A program made the position numbers and the translations under genes. A model generated the notes under the pieces. The model did not search any database, was not told the origin of the DNA, and worked only from the letters and a program-made list of their open reading frames with translations. Below, piece by piece: positions 37,614-45,060 of a DNA stretch of 64,000 bases. This stretch comes from Mycobacterium sp. Aquia_213 (GTDB taxonomy: Bacteria; Actinomycetota; Actinomycetes; Mycobacteriales; Mycobacteriaceae), in contig NZ_CP113116.1 of assembly GCF_026625985.1 (NCBI RefSeq), forward strand, positions 2,914,001 to 2,978,000, written 5' to 3'. Position 1 is the stretch's first letter, and each line of letters opens with the position of its first letter.

Positions 37614-38618
37614 TTACTGCCAGGATGACTGGAATTCAGAGACCGACGCTGCGACCCGCCGGCTAACGGCCACAGGGTCATTCGGACGCGGCGCGTCCGC
37701 GAATATTGTGGCGAGTCCATCGACCGCACGATCGGCTAACGGTTGCCATTCGGCCTGCCAGCGTGCAAGGACGTCGCGGTTAGCCGGATTAGCGGCGACG
37801 CTGTAGCGGGCCAACTCGGTCGACCATGCCTGGCTGCGGATGGTGTCCACCCGTGACTCTTGCAGCAGTGCAGCCGTCAACCCGTCGCCATGTGATGCGG
37901 CCAACTCGGCGAAGGACTCCTTGAAAAGTGCGTCCAGGGTTGGCTTGACAACCAAGTTCAGCGCGACGAAGGCCTCACCCCAGTCGTAGGCGAGCAGCAA
38001 CCGTTCGAGAGTTTCCCGTGCTGGCTGCCAGGCTTCGTCCAGCTCCCAAATCCGGCGTGTTGCCTCAGAGTTGGCCAGGTGCGGGCCGTGGGCCAGCGAC
38101 AACGACTTAGCCCGATAGGCGATCCACTGCAATGCTCTCAACTCGTCGGCGGCCTGGAAGAACGAAGCGTTGGTGATGTAGGCGCTGGGCGCAAGCTGGC
38201 CGAGGTACAGACCGGTGATCTGCAGGACGTGGTAGACGAAGCGGGCTGGCACATACCCACGTTCGAGGATCGCCACCCACGCCGGGTCGAGTTGCTCGTC
38301 GTGGTTGAGGGTTTCGTAGTGGTCGACCACTCCCTCGGCGTAGATCTCTCGGTCGTGCTGTAGCGCGATGTAGCGCCGGTAACTGAGCGCCGCCGGGTCA
38401 CGAAACCCTTCCCAGTCGTCGGCGCGCAGCGGAGATCCTTCACGGTGTTTGATGTACCAGCGATTGATCGCGGTCTCGGGATCCAGGTCGAAGGGCGCGG
38501 GTTTGCGGTTGAAGTGATAGTGGAAGTTGCCGGTTGCGATCTCGTATTCGGTGGGCTTGCGCCGGGTGTTACCGGCGATGCTCCAGGTCTTCAGTCGACG
38601 CGGTGCGGTGGTAGTCAT
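37614..38618 (-). CDS. tmoE: Diiron monooxygenase hydroxylase beta subunit (TmoE-like)
   Basis: 334 residues from the ATG at 38618 with GGAGG upstream, 4 bp after the effector gene. It is predominantly helical and related to the alpha subunit but without its ExxH iron ligands, as expected for the structural beta subunit of soluble diiron monooxygenases. Segments such as RRKPTEYEIATGNFHYHFNR near the start are typical of toluene monooxygenase TmoE proteins. It completes the alpha-beta-gamma hydroxylase. It is the last gene of the operon; no reductase gene (tmoF) follows, and the next gene is the convergent IclR regulator. Confidence 0.88.
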   Translation of the reverse strand: MTTTAPRRLKTWSIAGNTRRKPTEYEIATGNFHYHFNRKPAPFDLDPETAINRWYIKHREGSPLRADDWEGFRDPAALSYRRYIALQHDREIYAEGVVDHYETLNHDEQLDPAWVAILERGYVPARFVYHVLQITGLYLGQLAPSAYITNASFFQAADELRALQWIAYRAKSLSLAHGPHLANSEATRRIWELDEAWQPARETLERLLLAYDWGEAFVALNLVVKPTLDALFKESFAELAASHGDGLTAALLQESRVDTIRSQAWSTELARYSVAANPANRDVLARWQAEWQPLADRAVDGLATIFADAPRPNDPVAVSRRVAASVSEFQSSWQ

Positions 38619-38622
38619 CGCC

Positions 38623-38934
38623 TCAGTCCTCCCGTTCCAGGTACCAGTGCAATTCGTGGTCGCCCACATAGCGCATCCGGCCGGCGAATCCGGCGATTGC
38701 GGGCTCCAGCGAAGCCAGCGGGATCGATTCGCCTGCAACGTACTCCAGGCTGTCGCTGGTTACTTTGAGGAACCATGGCGCGTGGATTCGGACATAACCG
38801 GAATGATCCTCGACAACGATGTCGGCGTCCGGGTTGTCGAGCTGAATCGCCTCGGTCAGGGCGGCGACGATGTCGGGGTCGAAGCCCCGAACGATCGGCC
38901 CGACGAGTTTGTGTTCATCGGTCGACGACGTCAT
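38623..38934 (-). CDS. tmoD: Diiron monooxygenase effector protein (TmoD/MmoB family)
   Basis: 103 residues with the MmoB/DmpM fold pattern: VGPIVRGFDPDIVAALTEAI, then DIVVEDHSGYVRIHAPWFLKVT. The effector binds the hydroxylase, reshapes the diiron site and couples oxygen use to substrate oxidation. It overlaps the Rieske ferredoxin gene by 20 bp and sits 4 bp before tmoE, so translation is tightly coupled. Confidence 0.9.
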   Translation of the reverse strand: MTSSTDEHKLVGPIVRGFDPDIVAALTEAIQLDNPDADIVVEDHSGYVRIHAPWFLKVTSDSLEYVAGESIPLASLEPAIAGFAGRMRYVGDHELHWYLERED

Positions 38935-39286
38935 GGCTTGCTCCCCTCTGCGGTACTGCGACCGCGATGCGATCGCCGTCGCGGCGTACTTGATAACACT
39001 CCAGTCGGCAGTTATCGGGATTGAGCCCGGAGCCCGTGCTGAGGTCGAATTCCCAACTGTGGGCTGAGCAGGTCAACACATTGCCGTCGATATCCCCATC
39101 GGCCAGCGGAAAACCTGCGTGCGGGCAGTTTCCGGCAAACGCGCGAAGTTCACCGTTTCGCAAGTGCACCAGCAGGATCGGCAAGTCATCAACATAAAAC
39201 TCACCGACATCACCCGCCCAGAGGTCGTCGATAGCGGCTACGATCTTCCACTCGCGAGTCCAGCCCAGCTCCTCGTCACTCGCCAT
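38915..39286 (-). CDS. tmoC: Rieske-type [2Fe-2S] ferredoxin of the monooxygenase (TmoC-like)
   Basis: 123 residues with the Rieske ligand set CPHAGFP and CSAHSW (C-x-H, then C-x2-H). A Rieske ferredoxin between reductase and hydroxylase is diagnostic of four-component toluene/alkene monooxygenases (group 2), as opposed to methane, propane or phenol types. It overlaps both neighbours (11 bp with tmoB, 20 bp with tmoD). Because no reductase gene is present in the operon, electrons must come from a reductase encoded elsewhere. Confidence 0.9.
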   Translation of the reverse strand: MASDEELGWTREWKIVAAIDDLWAGDVGEFYVDDLPILLVHLRNGELRAFAGNCPHAGFPLADGDIDGNVLTCSAHSWEFDLSTGSGLNPDNCRLECYQVRRDGDRIAVAVPQRGASHDVVDR

Positions 39287-39524
39287 AGAACACCTCGAGA
39301 TGGTCCATGGGTTCTACACCCGAGGCGCCAATGATGTTGTCCGAGGCCAGGATCCGACCGTCATGGCGGACGCGAAGCGGTGCGTCTTGACGTGGGACCC
39401 GGTGGCCAACCACGTGGTGGGCCACCTGTTGGCCCACCTGCTCGACGGTGTCGGCGTCGTCGACGGGGATGAGCAGCTCGAGGACATCGCCCTCGAAGTT
39501 CGCGGTGAGTGGAAGTAGCGCCAT
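39276..39524 (-). CDS. tmoB: Diiron monooxygenase hydroxylase gamma subunit (TmoB-like)
   Basis: 82 residues, starting MALLPLTANFEGDVLELLIPVDD and ending HLEVFYGE. It has the ubiquitin-like beta-grasp pattern of TmoB gamma subunits. It starts 11 bp after tmoA and overlaps tmoC by 11 bp. It is a structural component of the hydroxylase. Confidence 0.87.
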   Translation of the reverse strand: MALLPLTANFEGDVLELLIPVDDADTVEQVGQQVAHHVVGHRVPRQDAPLRVRHDGRILASDNIIGASGVEPMDHLEVFYGE

Positions 39525-39535
39525 CTCAGGACTCC

Positions 39536-41023
39536 TCAGTGGTGCGCGGCCCAGGCATAGTCGTCGGCATCTTTGCCCTGTTCATCGGGCGAGAGGCTGA
39601 AATACCGCAACACCGTGCCCAAGTCGGGTGGGCTGATCTCCCCGGAAAGCACCCGGTCGATTAGCGACTGGTGCCCGGCAAACCGGTCGGGCCGTTGGGC
39701 GAAAATCCAGCGGCATGGTTCGGAGCAGAAGAGATATTTGCGTCCGTTATGGACATAGACCGGTGGTGTCGCGTCGGTGTGCGCGCCGGCGATAACCCCG
39801 GCCGCCCGCACGATCGGCAGCTGGCACAGGTTGCAGGTGATGGGCAGGGTTTCGGGCAGCGTCGCGGCGATGTCGCCATTGCGCACGTTCTCGGTGATGA
39901 CGTCCCACTGGCGGCCGAAGTTTCGGTTCCAGCCCGGATATTTCTCCTCCAGCCAAAGCCGCTCCGCCGCTGAGGCACCGGCGTCGGGGTTCCACCACAC
40001 GGTGGGGCGGTAATACCACACCCCCAGATGAATCGCGTGGTGATACCAGGTCAGCTCGTTGATGAATTCATCCCAATACCAAGGATATTCGAGGCCGTAA
40101 TCCCGAAACTGGTCGGCGAATTGCTTGACCACCCAGTCCTCGATGAACTCCTTGAACGACATCCGGCGGCTTTCGAGCGGTGTGTAGTAGTCCATGGACA
40201 GTCCGGTAAGCAACGCGAAGATGCGCCATGACCGCCAAAACATATGGTCGATCAGAAATTGGCCCCACTCTTTTTCACCGTTGTCGATGAAGACCTTGAT
40301 CGTCGGTTCGCCCTGCTGGGCGTGGCGTGCTTCGTCGGTTTGGATCGATGAGATCAGGGCGCCGAATTCCAGGTCGCCGACGTCGATCGCATCGGCGGCC
40401 ATGCCGAGGAATTGCAGATTGGTGAACCCGGTTTCCAGCGTGAAGGTCAGCTGTAGCGCGATGGACGCGGCGTCGTTGGCGACGAACATGTCGTCGAACA
40501 GATAACGCACCGCCAGCACAATCCAGTCGTTGGTGTGATAGGCCTTTAATGCCCAGTCGGCGCGTGGCTCCCTGTCGAGTAATCCGTGGGCGAAGAACCC
40601 TTGAATCTGGCCGTGCCGGACCTCGTCGAGGGTGCCGAACGTGGCGGTATTGCGCCAGGCCGCAGCACGTCCGAAACGTCCCATCCTGGCTTCGGCGATC
40701 GATGCCAGATATTCGGGCATGGTGATTGCGCCGTAATGGGCCACGATCACCGATTTCCAGCCCGGATCAAGTTGATCGAACAACTTTGACCGCCGGACGG
40801 TGTTCTTCAGCGAATACGTCGTGGTGTCCTTGGTGACCTGGTTGTGCACGTATTCGCGGTAGCTGACCTTGTAGGGCTCATCCCATTTGAGCCAGCCCTC
40901 GGTGGGGACGCGGTGGGTTCCCGATAGGCCTTCGGGGAACACCTCCTCTTCGGTCACGTACCGGAAGGTCCAGTTGGTGTCGCGCGAGAGGTCATACCAG
41001 TCACTGCGCAGTAGCTTCGGCAT
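39536..41023 (-). CDS. tmoA: Diiron monooxygenase hydroxylase alpha subunit (TmoA-like)
   Basis: 495 residues. Diiron ligands fall at E104, E134 (DEVRH, H137), E197, E231 (DEARH, H234), the same numbers as in toluene 4-monooxygenase T4moH. The gate threonine T201 and pocket residues I100, A107, F176 and F205 are also in register. Position 103 is Pro and 196 is Leu, where T4moH, as recalled, has Gly and Phe, so the substrate pocket differs. The C-terminus carries a Cys-rich YHS-like element (CNLC and CSEPC). The enzyme inserts one oxygen atom into an aromatic or alkene substrate. The start has AAGGA upstream. Toluene itself is not established as substrate. Confidence 0.9.
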   Translation of the reverse strand: MPKLLRSDWYDLSRDTNWTFRYVTEEEVFPEGLSGTHRVPTEGWLKWDEPYKVSYREYVHNQVTKDTTTYSLKNTVRRSKLFDQLDPGWKSVIVAHYGAITMPEYLASIAEARMGRFGRAAAWRNTATFGTLDEVRHGQIQGFFAHGLLDREPRADWALKAYHTNDWIVLAVRYLFDDMFVANDAASIALQLTFTLETGFTNLQFLGMAADAIDVGDLEFGALISSIQTDEARHAQQGEPTIKVFIDNGEKEWGQFLIDHMFWRSWRIFALLTGLSMDYYTPLESRRMSFKEFIEDWVVKQFADQFRDYGLEYPWYWDEFINELTWYHHAIHLGVWYYRPTVWWNPDAGASAAERLWLEEKYPGWNRNFGRQWDVITENVRNGDIAATLPETLPITCNLCQLPIVRAAGVIAGAHTDATPPVYVHNGRKYLFCSEPCRWIFAQRPDRFAGHQSLIDRVLSGEISPPDLGTVLRYFSLSPDEQGKDADDYAWAAHH

Positions 41024-41087
41024 GAGCTGAGTCCTTGTGTCGGTGTTGGACCGTGCGCCAGTGCATCGGGCTGTCGATACCTGCTAG

Positions 41088-41101
41088 ATCCTAGCTAAGA
41101 T
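41088..41101. promoter_or_regulatory. Candidate MarR operator upstream of tmoA
   Basis: ATCCTAGCTAAGAT is a 14-bp near-palindrome (12 of 14 symmetric) in the divergent region between tmoA and the MarR gene, 65 bp upstream of tmoA. MarR dimers bind AT-rich palindromes of this size. Binding is inferred. Confidence 0.45.
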
Positions 41102-41201
41102 AGAAAGGAGTCCTACATATTCGATCACGCTGATTTGTACGGTCATCGCCGATAGCCCAGTCAGCAACGATGTGCCGTGAAGAACGAACTCACTGAGGAG
41201 C

Positions 41202-41879
41202 GTGCCGCATGCACCACATCGACCCGCCCGTCCGGGCGGTGCAGCCTGGCTACCTAGCCGGAGCCGACTCCTGAAGCACGACGGGGAACGCCACCCCAGC
41301 CTCGATTCGAAGATTGTCGCCGCACTCGACCGGATCGGCGATTCGCTGCACGTGCTGGCGAGACGGGCGGCGGAGCGGCAAGACCTGTCCAGCACGCAGA
41401 TGCGCGTACTCGTATGGCTGTACGTCGGGCCTCCGCCAACCGCGCGCAGCACCGCCCTGGCCCGCGAACTGAACGTGTCGGACCCCACCGTGAGTGACGC
41501 GGTCGCCGCTCTGACACGCAAGCAACTGGTGGCGCGACGCCGCGACCCCCTTGACGGTCGCAGCCAGCAACTGGTGCTCACGCCATCGGGACGCCGCACC
41601 GCCGCGATGGTCTCTCGGTGGACGGCCCCGGCAGAGGTTGCCGCCTCACGGCTTCGTCGCGCCGACGCAGAGGTGCTCCTCGACTCTCTGGTCAGGCTGC
41701 TAGGGGAATTGCACGACGCTGATCTCGTTCCGGTTAGTCGGGCGTGCAGCACCTGCGTCCAGCTGGAAACACTGGACGCGCAACAGCGCAAATATTGGTG
41801 CAGGTTCTATGACACTCCCCTGCCGGTGGACGAACTGCGAGTCGACTGCGTCGACCACGTCGCCGCACCAAGTCATTGA
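41202..41879 (+). CDS. MarR family regulator with Cys-rich C-terminal tail
   Basis: 225 residues from a GTG at 41202 immediately after GAGGAG; the true start is uncertain because a 21-codon frame (41209-41274) has a better-spaced ribosome site and overlaps it. The MarR winged helix is clear: [45 protein letters not shown]. After it, the tail carries C182-x2-C185, C200, C216 and H219, a pattern that could bind zinc or an iron-sulfur cluster, or sense oxidants. It is divergent from tmoA-E and is the probable regulator of that operon. Confidence 0.85.
   Translation: MPHAPHRPARPGGAAWLPSRSRLLKHDGERHPSLDSKIVAALDRIGDSLHVLARRAAERQDLSSTQMRVLVWLYVGPPPTARSTALARELNVSDPTVSDAVAALTRKQLVARRRDPLDGRSQQLVLTPSGRRTAAMVSRWTAPAEVAASRLRRADAEVLLDSLVRLLGELHDADLVPVSRACSTCVQLETLDAQQRKYWCRFYDTPLPVDELRVDCVDHVAAPSH
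41209..41274 (+). CDS. Possible 21-residue leader peptide overlapping the MarR start
   Basis: An ATG frame with GAGGAG 8 nt upstream encodes a 21-residue peptide ending in TGA, within the first 75 bases of the MarR frame but in another register. It contains a hairpin with arms CCGCCC and GGGCGG (41225-41240). If translated, it could control MarR synthesis. It could also be chance; there is no conservation evidence. Confidence 0.3.
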   Translation: MHHIDPPVRAVQPGYLAGADS

Positions 41880-42119
41880 CGCTGGGCCCGACTTTGGCCG
41901 CCAACTGCGAAGACTCGGTATCGAGTCAGTGGACCGGGTTTATCGCCCGCGCGATCCTCTTCCGGCGGCGCCGCAAGCCCCGTGACCGCGCCGGCCACTG
42001 CAGCTCGAGCGCGAAAGAGTCGTGCTCCAACGGCTTTGGTTCGGTGGGTTCTTGGCGTGGGTTGGCACGGCCGTGGTACCCCCCAGGGACCCCGGCCGCG
42101 CCAAGTTCGTGATCACGCC

Positions 42120-42407
42120 TCAGCAGCTCAGTGCTGCCGCTCCGCTGAACAGTTGACCCCACTCGTGGCGCGCAGCCGACTGCGCCTCGGTGAAGCTGGA
42201 TGTCTTTTCGCCGCCGCCCGCGAGGTGCACCAGCGCCCACGCCATCGCGAATACCGGAACCTTGTGACGCAAAGCCGCCGTGTGCAGTTCGTCGAAGGCT
42301 GTCTCCGAACGGCACCGGCGAAGTCCGATGATGATCCCCCGCGCAGTATCGAGAATGCGGCTGGAGTTCGGGCCACACGAAGTCTGTGCGGGAACCCAGT
42401 TCGCCAT
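42120..42407 (-). CDS. Small orphan ANTAR-domain protein
   Basis: 95 residues from the ATG at 42407, with AGGAGG 10 nt upstream; the frame is open to 42485. The sequence ILDTARGIIIGLRRC followed by AFDELHTAALRHKVPVFAMAWALVHLAGG fits the three-helix ANTAR RNA-binding fold. ANTAR proteins act as antiterminators on two-hairpin RNA targets and usually carry a GAF or receiver domain; here only the ANTAR part is present. It lies between the monooxygenase/MarR pair and the CoA-transferase gene. The regulated transcript is unknown. Confidence 0.7.
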   Translation of the reverse strand: MANWVPAQTSCGPNSSRILDTARGIIIGLRRCRSETAFDELHTAALRHKVPVFAMAWALVHLAGGGEKTSSFTEAQSAARHEWGQLFSGAAALSC

Positions 42408-42535
42408 GCTGTGCATACCTCCTGTTGCGCCCCAACGAAAATCCGCTACTCGGCATAGCGAACAAGAATCCGTGCGAGAGGGCATGACTCGCCATCGTGA
42501 TTCTCAAAGGCGCACTGTGCCATGATTTGTGGAAC

Positions 42536-42560
42536 GGCGTCGTTACGCCATAGCGGCGTA
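42536..42560 (-). promoter_or_regulatory. Mutually exclusive hairpins upstream of the ANTAR gene
   Basis: The plus strand reads GGCGT-CGTT-ACGCC, and the same ACGCC also pairs with a later GGCGT (TACGCC-ATAGC-GGCGTA), so two hairpins compete. They lie about 130 bp before the ANTAR start and after the CoA-transferase stop. They could be an attenuator or terminator. The hexaloop rule of known ANTAR targets is not met. Confidence 0.35.
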
Positions 42561-42654
42561 TACATCGATACGAGCTTGTGACCGTGTCGATACCGGATTC
42601 GGCGCCAATCAGGCTGGGGTGTAACGCAGCTCGCATTTTGGCGGCGACGCTAGC

Positions 42655-43887
42655 CTACAGGATCGAGTTGAGGTCCTTCGCCTTGGCGATGTCGTCCCAT
42701 TCGACGCCGAGCTCGAGCAAAATCTCCTCGGTGTGCTGCCCATGTTCTGGAGCACGCGCGGGAAGTGGCGGAGTTTCGTTGAATTGGACCGGCGCAGAAA
42801 CGATTCGGTATTTCTCGCCATAATCGTCAACATTTGTCACGACGTAGCCGTTGGGCTCTACTTGCGGGTCGTTGAGGGTCTCACGCGGCGTGGCTAGTGC
42901 ACCCCACACTCCTGGTTCGCTTTCGAGCACCTGCTGCCAGTGTGCGAGGTCATGACTGGCAAACGCATTCGCGACGATCTCGGTCGCCGCGGCCGCGTTC
43001 GCGATCAGATTGCTCGACGGTACGAAGCGCTCGTCGGTGGCTAACTCGGAAAGGCCGATGCGCTCGCAGAAGCCGGCCCAGAATTTGTCGGGTTGCAGGA
43101 AGACCAACTGGATCCACCTGCCGTCCTTGGTTTTGTAGCGATTCACCAGCGGATTGATGGCCAATCCGGGCGGTGCCCCCGGAATGCCGTCGATATCAAA
43201 GAAATCGGCGGCGCAGATCGACGGCGCGATGGACCACATCGCCTGTGCCAGCAGGGAGGAGTCGACGATCGTCGGGTTGCCGGTACGTTCCCGGTGGAAC
43301 AGCGCCGCGCACACACCACCGGCGAGCGTGGCCCCGCCCTGCAGGTCACCGAAACCGGGTCCCTGGACTGCGGGCGTATCGGTCCCGAACGGCGTGAGCG
43401 TGTAGGCAACCCCGCCGCGGGCCAGGTAGGTGGCCGCATCGAAGCCGCCGCGATCGCGGTCCGGGCCGCGGACCCCCAAGCCGGTGCCGCGGGCAATGAT
43501 GATCTTCGGGTTGAACGCACGAATGTCATCGACGGTCAGTCGGGCTCGCTCCAGTGCGCCGGGCAGCCAGTTGGTCAGGAACACGTCCGCGGTGGCCAAC
43601 AGGCGGCCGAACAACTCGCGACCCGTTTCGGATTTGATGTCGATCGCGATGCTGCGCTTACCGCGGTTGCCCAACTCGAGGATGAAGTCGGCATCCGGGC
43701 GGGCCGCTTCGCGGGTGAAGCCGCCGACAACCAGGGCGCGGCCCGGGTCACCGAACGCGACGCCCTCCACCTTGATGACGTCGGCGCCCCAGTCCGCCAA
43801 GGCCGCGCCGGCCGACGGGACGTAGGTCCATGAGGCCAATTCGACCACTCGCACCCCTTGCAGGACGCCACCGTGTACGCCTGACAT
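42655..43887 (-). CDS. CaiB/BaiF family (class III) CoA transferase
   Basis: 410 residues from the ATG at 43887 with AGGGGG upstream. Family segments are visible: GVRVVELASWTYVPSAGAALADWGADVIKVE near the start, RGKRSIAIDIKS, and GFGDLQGGATLAGGV with the catalytic Asp that forms the aspartyl-CoA anhydride. Class III enzymes move CoA between carboxylates. It is divergent from the catabolic operon that begins with the SDR gene, so it probably activates the pathway substrate or an intermediate. It could equally be an alpha-methylacyl-CoA racemase-like member; substrate unknown. Confidence 0.87.
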   Translation of the reverse strand: MSGVHGGVLQGVRVVELASWTYVPSAGAALADWGADVIKVEGVAFGDPGRALVVGGFTREAARPDADFILELGNRGKRSIAIDIKSETGRELFGRLLATADVFLTNWLPGALERARLTVDDIRAFNPKIIIARGTGLGVRGPDRDRGGFDAATYLARGGVAYTLTPFGTDTPAVQGPGFGDLQGGATLAGGVCAALFHRERTGNPTIVDSSLLAQAMWSIAPSICAADFFDIDGIPGAPPGLAINPLVNRYKTKDGRWIQLVFLQPDKFWAGFCERIGLSELATDERFVPSSNLIANAAAATEIVANAFASHDLAHWQQVLESEPGVWGALATPRETLNDPQVEPNGYVVTNVDDYGEKYRIVSAPVQFNETPPLPARAPEHGQHTEEILLELGVEWDDIAKAKDLNSIL

Positions 43888-43924
43888 CGCCAACCCCCTA
43901 GGTCCGCACCTGTCCTTGCTATTT

Positions 43925-43935
43925 TAGATATTCTA
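43925..43935. promoter_or_regulatory. AT-rich inverted repeat in the CoA transferase/SDR divergent region
   Basis: TAGATATTCTA (arms TAGA and TCTA) lies 38 bp upstream of the CoA transferase start in an AT-rich patch unlike its surroundings. It shares TAGAT and CTAG elements with the site at 41088-41101 upstream of tmoA. A shared regulator is possible. Confidence 0.35.
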
Positions 43936-44153
43936 GTTACTGTAAAGGACATTGATAGCCCGGCTACAGGCCACGCGCAGGTTTACGTGAAGAGATGCGA
44001 TGGAGCCGATCATTGGTCAGATCCCGATCCCCGATGCGGTAATCCTGTGCGGCACTGGAACTTGCGACAGCCGGACGATTCAGCCCCGCAACACAGCACT
44101 TTTGCCGGCACTCAAACGGGCACGGCAATAGGCACCGGGACGAAGGATCAGCG

Positions 44154-45017
44154 ATGGGCAGGGTAACGGGCAAGGTAGCCGTGATCAGCGGCGCCGCGCG
44201 GGGTCAGGGACGGTCGCACGCGCGGATGCTGGCCGCCGAAGGTGCAGACATCATTGCGGTGGATCTATGCGCGGATATCGACACCAATGAGTATCCGCTG
44301 GCCCGGCCGGAGGATCTGGACGAGACGGCGCGGCTGGTCGAAAAGGAGGGGCAGCGCGCCTTCACCGCTATAACCGACGTTCGCGACCGGGTGGCCCTGT
44401 CCGCCGCGATCGACGAAGGCGTCGCCGAACTCGGGCACCTCGACATCGTGATCGCCAACGCGGGCATCTGCCCGCTCACCGCGGGTCTGCCGCCGAAGGC
44501 GTTCGCCGACGCCGTCGACGTGGACCTGGTCGGCGTGCTCAACCTGGTCCACGCGAGCCTCAAACACTTGCAGGCCGGCGCGTCGATCATCGTGATCGGT
44601 TCCAACGCGGCATTCATGTCGTCGATGAACACCACCGGCATCGACGGCGGTCCCGGCGGGGCCGGCTACGCCTTCGCGAAACTCGCTGCGGCTCATTATG
44701 TTAACGATTTCGCCCGAGCACTGGCGCCGTTTTCCATTCGGATGAACGCGGTACATCCGACCAACGTCAACACCGATATGTTGCACAGCCCGCCGATGTA
44801 TCGGGCCTTCCGGCCTGATCTGAAGGAACCGACGCGCGAGGACGCCGAACCCATTTTCCCATTCGTCCAGGCGATGCCCATCCCCTACGTCGAACCCGAA
44901 GACATCAGCGAGGCGGTGCTATTCCTCGCCTCCGACGCCGCCCGCTATATCACCGGACAGCAGTTGCGCGTCGACGGCGGCGGCTTCCTCAAGGTCAAGC
45001 CATGGTCGGGCGCATGA
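44154..45017 (+). CDS. Mycofactocin-type SDR family oxidoreductase
   Basis: 287 residues. It has the Rossmann motif SGAARGQG (12-19), ANAG (101-104), catalytic S150 and YxxxK (Y172, K176). The start GRVTGKVAVISGAARGQGRSHA and the insertion YPLARPEDLDETARLVE after the second strand mark the mycofactocin-associated SDR group, which includes carveol dehydrogenase. In these enzymes nicotinamide is held in place and reoxidised through mycofactocin. It likely oxidises an alcohol made by the pathway's oxygenases to a ketone or aldehyde. It is the first gene of a long plus-strand operon. Confidence 0.9.
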   Translation: MGRVTGKVAVISGAARGQGRSHARMLAAEGADIIAVDLCADIDTNEYPLARPEDLDETARLVEKEGQRAFTAITDVRDRVALSAAIDEGVAELGHLDIVIANAGICPLTAGLPPKAFADAVDVDLVGVLNLVHASLKHLQAGASIIVIGSNAAFMSSMNTTGIDGGPGGAGYAFAKLAAAHYVNDFARALAPFSIRMNAVHPTNVNTDMLHSPPMYRAFRPDLKEPTREDAEPIFPFVQAMPIPYVEPEDISEAVLFLASDAARYITGQQLRVDGGGFLKVKPWSGA

Positions 45018-45060
45018 CGGCGGTGGCACCATTCACACTGCACCACAATGGAACTGCGCG

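Noticed and set aside
41926..42636. 236-codon minus-strand frame across the ANTAR region
   Set aside because: Overlaps the ANTAR frame in another register and shows no domain; the ANTAR frame has recognisable family residues and an AGGAGG site.
37570..44153. Integration boundary of a mobile island at the left end of the catabolic block
   Set aside because: No tRNA, integrase, transposase, direct repeat or clear base-composition break was seen, so mobility is not supported beyond the synteny argument.
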